This document shows positions 57,143 to 64,000 of a stretch of DNA of 64,000 nucleotides, piece by piece. Position numbers and translations under genes: made by a program. Under the pieces are notes generated by a model. It had not been told where the DNA came from, made no database searches, and worked only from the letters and a program-made list of their open reading frames with translations. Numbering within the stretch: the stretch's first letter is position 1; every line of letters begins with the position of its first letter. Origin of the DNA: Bauldia sp. (lineage in GTDB: Bacteria; Pseudomonadota; Alphaproteobacteria; Rhizobiales; Kaistiaceae); contig JBBCGQ010000001.1 of assembly GCA_037200845.1 (NCBI GenBank), forward strand, positions 2,678,237 through 2,742,236. Direction: 5' to 3'.

Positions 57143-58528
57143 ATGGCATCGTCCGGCGTACGGCACGTAACCTCGATCAACGACCTCACCAACCGCGAGA
57201 TTGAGCGGGTCTTCGAGGTCGCCGATGGCTATCTCGATTCGCTGGGCGATCCCGCCCACAAGCACCGTATCGGCGAGAGCACGGACAAGGCCAAAGGCCG
57301 CATCCTTGCCAGCCTTTTCTACGAGCCCTCGACCCGCACCCGCCTGTCGTTCGAAAGCGCCATGCTGCGCCTCGGCGGCCAGATCGTAACCAGCGCCGAT
57401 CCCGCGACCAGCAGCGTCGCCAAGGGCGAAAGCCTCGCCGACACCGTCCGCGTCGTCTCGAACTACGCCGATATCATCGTGCTCCGCCATCCGCGCGACG
57501 GCGCCGCCCGCCTTGCCGCCGAATACGCCACCGTGCCGATCATCAACGGCGGCGACGGCGCCCACGAGCACCCGACCCAGACGCTCTGCGACATCTTCAC
57601 GCTCCGCCGCGAGAACAAGAAACTGCGCGACCTCAACGTCGCGGTCTCCGGCGACCTCCGCGGCAGCCGCACCATCCATTCGTTCGTCTATGCGCTGGCC
57701 CGCTTCGGCGCCAACATCATGATGATGCCGGCGAAGGGCATGGAGCTGCCCGCCCACGTCGATGCGCGGCTCCGCGAGGAATTCAACTGCCGCACCGTAC
57801 CGCGCGAGCAGTACGAGCACGACAACGCCGCCATCGACGCGCTTTACGTCACGCCGCAGGAGCCGCACCAGCTTTCGCTGATCCCGAACGTCGACCCGGA
57901 AGTCGTGAAGCTGCGCAAGAAGGTCGATGTCTTCTACGTCACGCGCTTCCAGAAGGAACGCTGGGCGGAAGCGAAGGGCGACTACCCCAAGATCGATTCC
58001 AAATTCCTCAAGGAAGCGAAGTACGCCGACACCAGTGTGCTGCACCCCCTGCCGCGCGTCGGCGAGCTCGATACCGCGCTGGATAGCGACGCCCGCGCCG
58101 TATACTTCCGCCAGGCATCGTATGGCGTGCCGGTCCGCATGGCGCTGATCGATCTGCTCACCAGCCGCGGCGATGGCCTGGAGCAATACGCCGAAGGCTT
58201 CGGCGAAGCGGTGCGCCCGCTCTACGACCGGCCGAACAACGTCGGTATGCGCTGCTCGAACGACAACTGCATCGTCCACGATCCGCTCGAGAAGCACTAC
58301 ACGCGCAACAAATTCTGGCTGCTGCCGAACGCCGACGGCCATCCGCGCCTGCGCTGCATCTACTGCGAGGCGGACACCGAACCCGCCGTGGTCGGCAACA
58401 GCCGCAAACACGAATTCCACGCTGCCGGCGCCGACGAAGTCACCGCCGACACCGTCTTCTTCCGCACGGAGGAAGATGCCGTGGCCGCCGGCTACCGCGA
58501 CAAGGGCGGCGGCAAGAAACGCGCGTGA
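57143..58528 (+). CDS. pyrB: Aspartate carbamoyltransferase with a C-terminal PyrI-like zinc domain
   Basis: The first 310 or so residues are the catalytic chain of the first committed pyrimidine step (carbamoyl phosphate + aspartate). Active-site motifs are STRTRLSFE, HEHPTQTLCDI, DLRGSRTIHS and VLHPLPRVGE. The protein is 461 residues, about 150 longer than usual. The extension carries CSNDNCIVHD and, about 30 residues later, RCIYCEADTE, the same four-Cys layout and surrounding residues as the zinc domain of PyrI (CPNSNCISH...CKYCEKE). The PyrI nucleotide-binding domain is absent. The start at 57143 (MASSGVRHV) is chosen by family alignment. Confidence 0.93.
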   Translation: MASSGVRHVTSINDLTNREIERVFEVADGYLDSLGDPAHKHRIGESTDKAKGRILASLFYEPSTRTRLSFESAMLRLGGQIVTSADPATSSVAKGESLADTVRVVSNYADIIVLRHPRDGAARLAAEYATVPIINGGDGAHEHPTQTLCDIFTLRRENKKLRDLNVAVSGDLRGSRTIHSFVYALARFGANIMMMPAKGMELPAHVDARLREEFNCRTVPREQYEHDNAAIDALYVTPQEPHQLSLIPNVDPEVVKLRKKVDVFYVTRFQKERWAEAKGDYPKIDSKFLKEAKYADTSVLHPLPRVGELDTALDSDARAVYFRQASYGVPVRMALIDLLTSRGDGLEQYAEGFGEAVRPLYDRPNNVGMRCSNDNCIVHDPLEKHYTRNKFWLLPNADGHPRLRCIYCEADTEPAVVGNSRKHEFHAAGADEVTADTVFFRTEEDAVAAGYRDKGGGKKRA

Positions 58529-58544
58529 TGCGCGAGGGGGAAAG

Positions 58545-58711
58545 TCCCCCTCACCCTCCGCCTCTTATTCGCTTCGCTCATAAGAGGCGCAGCCCTCTCC
58601 CACTAGGGGAGAGGGAATATGCTGCATTGTCCGTGTGTCCCCTCTCCCCCCGTGGGAGAGGGCTTCCGAACTTGGCGAGCGAAGCGAGCCTAGGGAGGAA
58701 GGGCGAGGGGG
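58545..58711. repeat. Intergenic palindromic repeat, second copy of the 52013-52172 family
   Basis: The outer arms TCCCCCTCACCCTCCGCCTC and GAAGGGCGAGGGGG are present, with internal CTCTTATTCGC...GCGAATAAGAG-like and CCCTCTCCC...GGGAGAGGG hairpins. It fills most of the gap between pyrB and plsY. Confidence 0.75.
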
Positions 58712-58791
58712 CGCCGCCACCGCATCAACGCACAGTTGCCCCCTGCCCAACGTCCGCATAGCCTGCGCGAAACAACCGGGGCGAACGAGCG

Positions 58792-59391
58792 ATGACGTGG
58801 GGCAATCCTTGGGCGGATCTCGCCGCGCTTGTCCTCGGCTACCTCCTCGGCACGATTCCCTTCGGCCTGATCCTGACGCGCCTCGCCGGCCTCGGCGACA
58901 TCCGCGCCATCGGCTCCGGCAACATCGGCGCCACCAACGTGCTGCGCACCGGCAACAAGGCGATCGCCGCCGGCACGCTGATCGGCGACGGCGCCAAGGG
59001 TACCGTTGCGGTGCTGCTCGGCGGCCTCGTCGGCGGACCGGCCGCCGCGATCGCCGCCGGCCTCGGCGCCTTCGCCGGGCATCTTTTTCCGGTCTGGCTC
59101 AACTTCAAGGGCGGCAAGGGCGTCGCCACCTACATCGGCATCCTCGTCGGCCTGTGGTGGCCCGGCGCGATCTTCTTCTGCCTCGCGTGGCTGGCGACGG
59201 CGGTCGTCACGCGCATCTCCTCGGCCAGCGCACTGACCGCGAGTTTGCTGACGCCGTTCGTCGTCGCATGGTTCGCCGGCTGGCCGATGGCGCTGCTGTT
59301 CGCCGTGCTCACCGTCGTGCTGTGGTGGCGCCACAGCGAAAACCTGAGCCGCCTGATGGCCGGCACCGAGAAGCGCATCGGCGCCAAATGA
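58792..59391 (+). CDS. plsY: Acyl-phosphate:glycerol-3-phosphate acyltransferase
   Basis: This 199-residue inner-membrane enzyme has five or six helices and starts phospholipid synthesis by acylating glycerol-3-phosphate with acyl-phosphate. The three PlsY motifs are present: [29 protein letters not shown] and a later Ser/Ala-rich segment before the last helix ([13 protein letters not shown]). Its stop overlaps the dprA start (ATGA at 59388), so the two are translationally coupled. This order is common in Alphaproteobacteria. Confidence 0.94.
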   Translation: MTWGNPWADLAALVLGYLLGTIPFGLILTRLAGLGDIRAIGSGNIGATNVLRTGNKAIAAGTLIGDGAKGTVAVLLGGLVGGPAAAIAAGLGAFAGHLFPVWLNFKGGKGVATYIGILVGLWWPGAIFFCLAWLATAVVTRISSASALTASLLTPFVVAWFAGWPMALLFAVLTVVLWWRHSENLSRLMAGTEKRIGAK

Positions 59392-60500
59392 CGGCCACCG
59401 CTGCCGCCCTCACCGACGAGCAGCGCATCGCCTGGCTTCGGCTGATCCGCACCGAAGGCATCGGCCCGGTCACTTTCCGCGCCCTGGTCAATCATTTCGG
59501 CAGCGCCACGGCGGCGCTGGAAGGCGCGCCCGATCTCTCGCGCCGCGGAGGCCGTCCGCTGCGTCTCGCCACCGTCGAGGAGGCCGAGCGCGAGATCGCA
59601 GCCGCGACAGCGATGGGCGCCCGCATTGTCGCCATCGGCGAGGCCGACTACCCGCCGTGGCTCCGCGCCATCGACGGCGCCCCGCCGCTGATAACCGTGC
59701 GCGGCCCCGGCTCGATCCTGACGCGGCCGGCAATCGCGGTCGTCGGCTCGCGCAACTGCTCCATCGTCGGGCGGAAATTCGCGATGCAGGTCGCCGCCGG
59801 CATCGCCGACGCCGGCTTCGCCGTGGTGTCGGGCCTGGCGCGCGGTATCGATGCCGCCGCGCATGCCGCGTCGGAGGCAAGCGGCACGATCGCGGTCTTC
59901 GCTGGCGGGCTCGACCGGCCCTACCCCGTCGACAACATCGACCTCGCGGAGAGCATCGTCGCCAAGGGCGGCGCCCACGTCAGCGAGATGCCGATGGGCC
60001 ACACGCCGCGCGGCAAGGATTTCCCGCGCCGCAATCGCATCATCTCGGGCATGTCGCTGGCCGTCGTCGTGGTCGAGGCGGCGCTGCGCTCGGGCTCGCT
60101 GATCACCGCGCGGCTGGCCGCCGAGCAGGGCCGCCTCGTCTTCGCCGTGCCCGGCTCACCGCTCGACCCGCGCGCCGGCGGCACCAATCAGTTGATCAAG
60201 GATGGCGCCAGCATCGTCACCGCCATCGACGACATCATCGCCGAGGTCCGACCCATGCTCGGGCAGGATCCACCGCCGCCCGCCGCGCGCGAGAGCGAGC
60301 GCGAGGAGGTCGCGACGGACGCCGGCGATGGCGACCGCGCGCGGATCGTCGGCGCGATGGGCACCACGCCGGTCGAGATCGACGAGATCATCCGCTTCAC
60401 CGGCCTGTCGCCCGCGGTCGTGCGCCTGGTGCTGATCGAGCTCGACCTGGCCGGGCGGCTGGAGCGCCACCCGGGCGGGCGCGTCTCGTTGATCGGGTGA
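59388..60500 (+). CDS. dprA: DNA-processing protein DprA
   Basis: This 370-residue protein binds incoming single-stranded DNA and loads RecA during transformation. An N-terminal helical domain (ERIAWLRLI-type) is followed by the Rossmann-like core: [70 protein letters not shown] and [16 protein letters not shown]. The last 60 residues form a winged-helix domain ([17 protein letters not shown]) typical of longer DprA proteins. It is coupled to plsY. No other competence gene is in the window. Confidence 0.94.
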   Translation: MTATAAALTDEQRIAWLRLIRTEGIGPVTFRALVNHFGSATAALEGAPDLSRRGGRPLRLATVEEAEREIAAATAMGARIVAIGEADYPPWLRAIDGAPPLITVRGPGSILTRPAIAVVGSRNCSIVGRKFAMQVAAGIADAGFAVVSGLARGIDAAAHAASEASGTIAVFAGGLDRPYPVDNIDLAESIVAKGGAHVSEMPMGHTPRGKDFPRRNRIISGMSLAVVVVEAALRSGSLITARLAAEQGRLVFAVPGSPLDPRAGGTNQLIKDGASIVTAIDDIIAEVRPMLGQDPPPPAARESEREEVATDAGDGDRARIVGAMGTTPVEIDEIIRFTGLSPAVVRLVLIELDLAGRLERHPGGRVSLIG

Positions 60501-60502
60501 AG

Positions 60503-60697
60503 TCAGCCGCTGCCCATCTTCTTCCCGGCATCGGACGGTTTGTCCCTGCCCTCGAGGTCGGCTTCCTGCTCGACCATCGAAAGAAGGTAGGCGAGAAATC
60601 CGAGATCCGATTTGGCCGCCAGCGCACGCAGCTCGCGCGCCATGCCGCCGATGTACTGGGCGGTTTCTACCGCCGTCGATTTTGTGGGTTTCAACAT
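60503..60697 (-). CDS. Small conserved protein of unknown function
   Basis: This soluble protein of about 64 residues is mainly helical (ETAQYIGGMARELRALAAKS then LGFLAYLLSMVEQEADLE), ending in a charged, flexible tail. Similar short proteins beside dprA/topA in Hyphomicrobiales suggest it is real; no function is known. I chose the Met at 60697; an upstream Met at 60754 would add 19 residues of little character. It is convergent with dprA with only two bases between. Confidence 0.6.
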   Translation of the reverse strand: MLKPTKSTAVETAQYIGGMARELRALAAKSDLGFLAYLLSMVEQEADLEGRDKPSDAGKKMGSG

Positions 60698-61083
60698 GCC
60701 ATCCGCACCAACCGGCAGTCGCGGGATCGCCCCGCCGGCCGGTTTCGAGTACAACCTACAATTGGTACTATGGATTCATGCTAACCTTGGCGGGCAGCAT
60801 AAGCAAGCGTCCCGCGGCCATTGCAAAGCCGCTTTCGCCGTCCCATCTACTGTGAAATCAATGGCATCCGCGAAATTGCCAATGCTCGAAGGGGCGCATT
60901 GACCGCCGGCGGGACAGGCTGCGATTTGACAGCCATGGGCGATTTCTGGAATGTCCCCACCCCGTTCGGACCGGCGGTCAGAGGCGCGATAACGGCGTCG
61001 ACCCCGGCGGAATTAGCGGATTTTCAATGCGGTCTGGCCCTCTCTCCGAGGGGAAAACCAGTCTTGCGAACGCGCGGCACGGA
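60698..61083. other. Intergenic region upstream of topA, no gene recognised
   Basis: This 386-base region between divergent genes must contain the topA promoter. A TTGACA near 60928 has only a weak partner (GAATGT) 17 bases on. The local GC is lower around 60740-60900. I see no conserved RNA and no convincing reading frame. Confidence 0.4.
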
Positions 61084-63738
61084 ATGAATCTCGTAATCGT
61101 CGAATCCCCGGCCAAGGCCAAAACGATCAACAAGTACCTGGGGCCCAGCTACCAGGTGCTTGCGTCGTATGGCCACGTCCGCGACCTGCCGTCGAAGAAC
61201 GGCTCGGTCGATCCGGAGCATGATTTCACCATGCTCTGGGAGGTCGATGACAAGGCCAAGAAGCGCCTCGCCGACATCGCCGACGCCATGAAGGGCGCCG
61301 ACCGCCTGATTCTAGCGACCGACCCGGATCGCGAGGGCGAGGCCATCTCGTGGCATGTGCTCGAGGTCCTGCGCAACCGCAAGGTGATCGGCGACAAGCC
61401 GGTCGAGCGCGTCGTCTTCAACGCCATCACGCGCGACTCCATTCTCGAGGCGATGAAGCACCCGCGCATGATCGATGCGCCGCTGGTCGATGCCTACCTC
61501 GCCCGCCGCGCCCTCGATTATCTGGTCGGGTTCACCCTCTCGCCGGTGCTGTGGCGGAAGTTGCCCGGCGCCCGCTCCGCCGGCCGCGTGCAGTCCGTCG
61601 CGCTCCGTCTCGTCTGCGAACGCGAGAACGAGATCGAGATTTTCAAGCCGCGCGAATACTGGTCGGTCGCGGTGACGCTGGAGCCGCCGAACGGCGGCCG
61701 TTTCGTCGCCCGCGCCGTCGGCTTCAACGGCGACAAGCTCGGCCGTCTTGATATTCCGGATGAGGCCACCGCCCGCCGCATCGAGGCCGCGCTGAAATCC
61801 GGCGCCCACAAGGTCACCTCGGTCGAGGCGAAGCCGGTCCGGCGCAATCCGCCGCCGCCGTTCACGACCTCCACGCTGCAGCAGGAAGCCTCGCGCAAGC
61901 TGGGCTTCGCCGCCAACCGCACGATGCAGGTCGCCCAGCGCCTCTACGAGGACGGCATCATTACCTATATGCGCACCGACGGCGTGCAGTCCGCGCCCGA
62001 GGCGATCGCCGCTGCCCGCGATGCCATCGCCAAGCGTTACGGCCAGCAGTACGTGCCGGAGACGGCGCGCATGTACCAGACCAAGGCCAAGAACGCGCAG
62101 GAGGCCCACGAGGCCATCCGCCCGACCGACCTCCACAACCATCCGGACGATGCAGGCCGTTCGCTGGAAGCCGACCAGGCGCGGCTCTACGACCTGATCT
62201 GGAAGCGCATGACCGCGAGCCAGATGGCATCGGCGGAACTGGAGCGCACCACGGTCGAGATCGCCGCCGGCGTCGCCCAGCCGGTCAACCTCCGCGCCAC
62301 CGGTCAGGTCGTCCGCTTCGACGGCTTCCTGACGCTCTACCAGGAAGGCCGCGACGAGGAAGCCCCAGCCCAGTCGCGCCCCGAGGAAGGCGACGACGAC
62401 GGCCGCCTGCCGCCGATGGCCGTCGGCGACAAGCTGACCGAGCACGGCATAGAGACCGAGCAGCATTTCACCGAGCCGCCGCCGCGCTACACGGAGGCGA
62501 CGCTGATCAAGAAGATGGAAGAGCTGGGCATCGGCCGCCCGTCGACCTATGCCGCCACCCTCTCCGTGCTCCGCGACCGCGGCTACGTGAAGCTCGAGAA
62601 GCGGCAACTCATCCCCGAGGACAAGGGCCGCCTCGTAACGGCGTTCCTGCAGTCGTTCTTCGACCGCTACGTCGAGTACGACTTCACCGCCGATCTCGAA
62701 GGCAAGCTCGACCGCATCTCGAACGGCGAGCTGAAGTGGAAGGACGTGCTCCGCGACTTCTGGGCGCAATTCTCCTCCGACGTCGACAAGACGAAGGAGC
62801 TGCGCGTCTCCGAGGTGCTGGACGTCCTGAATGAGCTACTCGGTCCGCACGTTTTCCCGGCCCGCGCCGACGGCGGCGACCCGCGCCAGTGCCCGAACTG
62901 CGGCACCGGCCGCCTGTCCCTGAAGCTCGGCAAGTTCGGCGCCTTCATCGGCTGCTCGAACTATCCCGAGTGCCGCTACACCCGCCAGCTCGCGGTCAGC
63001 GAAGGCGGCGCGGACTTCGGCGCCGACGGCAAGCTGCTTGGCACCGATCCGGATACCGGCGTCAACGTCACGCTGCGCTCGGGCCGTTTCGGTCCGTACC
63101 TGCAGCTCGGCGAGCAGGGCGAGGACAAGGAAGTAAAGCCGAAGCGCGCGTCCATCCCCAAGGGCTGGGACCTCAACGACATCGACCTCGACAAGGCGCT
63201 GTCGCTGCTCCGCCTGCCGCGCGAGGTCGGCGTCCATCCCGAGACCGGCCGGCCGATCACCGCCGGCATCGGCCGCTACGGCCCGTTCGTGAAGCACGAG
63301 AACACGTTCGCCAACCTCGAATCGGTCGACGATGTTTTCACCGTCGGCCTGAATCATGCGGTGACGCTGATCGCCGAGAAGGCTGCCGGCGGCGGACGGC
63401 GCGGCGGACGGGGCACGCCCAAGGCGCTGAAGGATCTCGGCGAGCATCCCGATGGCGGCGGCAAGATCACTGTCCGCGACGGCAAGTACGGTCCCTACGT
63501 CAACCACGGCAAGGTCAATGCGACGCTGCCGAAGGACATGGTGCCGACCGAAGTTACCGTGGCGCAGGCGCTGGAACTCATCGCCGCCCGCGCCGGCAAG
63601 AAACCGACACGTGGGCGCGCCAAGAAGGCGGCGCCCGCAAGATCCGACGCCGAGGCCAAACCGAAGGCCCAGACCAAGGCCAAGGCGAAACCCAAATCAA
63701 AGAAGAAACCGGCCGTACCCGAACCCGTGGACGGCTGA
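61084..63738 (+). CDS. topA: DNA topoisomerase I
   Basis: This 884-residue type IA topoisomerase removes negative supercoils. The Toprim domain has NLVIVESPAKAKTINKYLG and ATDPDREGEAISWH; the active-site Tyr is in YEDGIITYMRTDGVQ; domain IV contains RPSTYAATLSVLRDRGYV. The C-terminal part has one four-Cys zinc finger (CPNCGTGRLSLKLGKFGAFI then CSNYPECRY), followed by several repeated GRYGPFVKH-like modules and a Lys/Ala-rich basic tail. The start at 61084 is the family N-terminus. rnr follows after 21 bases. Confidence 0.96.
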   Translation: MNLVIVESPAKAKTINKYLGPSYQVLASYGHVRDLPSKNGSVDPEHDFTMLWEVDDKAKKRLADIADAMKGADRLILATDPDREGEAISWHVLEVLRNRKVIGDKPVERVVFNAITRDSILEAMKHPRMIDAPLVDAYLARRALDYLVGFTLSPVLWRKLPGARSAGRVQSVALRLVCERENEIEIFKPREYWSVAVTLEPPNGGRFVARAVGFNGDKLGRLDIPDEATARRIEAALKSGAHKVTSVEAKPVRRNPPPPFTTSTLQQEASRKLGFAANRTMQVAQRLYEDGIITYMRTDGVQSAPEAIAAARDAIAKRYGQQYVPETARMYQTKAKNAQEAHEAIRPTDLHNHPDDAGRSLEADQARLYDLIWKRMTASQMASAELERTTVEIAAGVAQPVNLRATGQVVRFDGFLTLYQEGRDEEAPAQSRPEEGDDDGRLPPMAVGDKLTEHGIETEQHFTEPPPRYTEATLIKKMEELGIGRPSTYAATLSVLRDRGYVKLEKRQLIPEDKGRLVTAFLQSFFDRYVEYDFTADLEGKLDRISNGELKWKDVLRDFWAQFSSDVDKTKELRVSEVLDVLNELLGPHVFPARADGGDPRQCPNCGTGRLSLKLGKFGAFIGCSNYPECRYTRQLAVSEGGADFGADGKLLGTDPDTGVNVTLRSGRFGPYLQLGEQGEDKEVKPKRASIPKGWDLNDIDLDKALSLLRLPREVGVHPETGRPITAGIGRYGPFVKHENTFANLESVDDVFTVGLNHAVTLIAEKAAGGGRRGGRGTPKALKDLGEHPDGGGKITVRDGKYGPYVNHGKVNATLPKDMVPTEVTVAQALELIAARAGKKPTRGRAKKAAPARSDAEAKPKAQTKAKAKPKSKKKPAVPEPVDG

Positions 63739-63759
63739 GGAACCAGAATCGAAACGAAA

Positions 63760-64000
63760 TTGACTGAACAGAAGAAACCGAAACAGAAGAGCAAGAAGCC
63801 GCAAGGCCAGGAACTCCCCACTCGCGAGCAGATACTCGCCTTTATCGCCGAACATCCCGGAGAGACCGGCAAGCGCGAGATCGCGCGCCACTTCGGCATC
63901 ACCGGCGCAAAACGCATCCCCCTCAAGGCACTGCTCAAGGACCTCGCCCAGGAAGGCGCGGTCGAAAGCCGCCACCGCAAGCTCAAGCGGCCGAACGACA
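63760..64000 (+). CDS. rnr: Ribonuclease R, N-terminal fragment
   Basis: Eighty codons are visible before the window ends. A Lys-rich start (TEQKKPKQKSKKPQ) is followed by a winged-helix segment, REQILAFIAEHPGETGKREI then ARHFGITGAKRIPLKALLKD, which matches the N-terminal helix-turn-helix of alphaproteobacterial RNase R, a 3'-5' exonuclease of structured RNA. topA-rnr is a common order in this group. The likely start is TTG at 63760; no ATG is available. The catalytic RNB domain lies beyond the window. Confidence 0.75.
   Translation, partial: MTEQKKPKQKSKKPQGQELPTREQILAFIAEHPGETGKREIARHFGITGAKRIPLKALLKDLAQEGAVESRHRKLKRPND

Overview
The window is GC-rich chromosomal DNA from an alphaproteobacterium, most likely of the order Hyphomicrobiales (Rhizobiales). 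The basis is the CtrA-inhibitor gene sciP with a CtrA-like box, the DUF6111 / CCA-adding enzyme / Nudix gene block, aerobic hemF, AidB-type and glutaryl-CoA dehydrogenases, and many palindromic intergenic repeats. No plasmid, phage or transposase gene was seen. One tRNA gene (Met, CAU) is present.

Layout. 1-5.2 kb: the end of trmL, then a well-conserved guanidine-I (ykkC) riboswitch followed by a guanidine ABC importer (binding protein, permease, ATPase), a GdmH-type Ni-dependent guanidine hydrolase and a His-rich protein that may handle nickel. 5.4-10.3 kb: NAD formate dehydrogenase, a small exported protein, hemF, CCA tRNA nucleotidyltransferase, DUF6111 and a Nudix hydrolase. 10.6-17.5 kb: a MoxR / DUF58 / DUF4159 / large membrane protein operon. 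17.8-23 kb: RhlE helicase, GNAT, Nudix, a metallophosphoesterase, a one-TM protein and a YbaK-type deacylase. 23.2-30.6 kb, minus strand: sugar kinase, Fe-alcohol dehydrogenase, aldehyde dehydrogenase, a glutamine-synthetase-like ligase and an APC permease, interrupted by a PIN toxin-antitoxin pair. 30.9-34 kb: MFS transporter, aldo/keto reductase, TerC/YjbE membrane protein. 34-39.5 kb: a tandemly duplicated DUF1800-DUF1501 pair. 39.5-44.4 kb: aldo/keto reductase, SDR, family III CoA-transferase, DUF4383, glutaryl-CoA dehydrogenase. 44.4-47.3 kb: an ICMT-like methyltransferase / type III polyketide synthase / flavoprotein phenolic-lipid cluster. 47.4-52 kb: tRNA-Met, glmM, a sulfotransferase, nagA and a GlcNAc kinase. 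52-64 kb: mnmA, sciP, a UPF0173 hydrolase, ruvX, an AidB-like dehydrogenase, a pyrB with a PyrI-like zinc tail, plsY, dprA, topA and the start of rnr.

The clearest functional story is the first 5 kb: guanidine sensed by RNA, imported by an ABC system and hydrolysed to urea and ammonium. The usual HypA/HypB-type maturation factors are not adjacent; the His-rich reading frame sits in their place.

A caution about sequence quality: genes at 1.9-3.7 kb and 46.5-50.1 kb carry many single-base indels, mostly in G/C runs, while the rest of the window is clean. One hit gene is glmM, which is normally essential. I therefore read these as probable sequence errors rather than gene decay, and give gene spans through the breaks.
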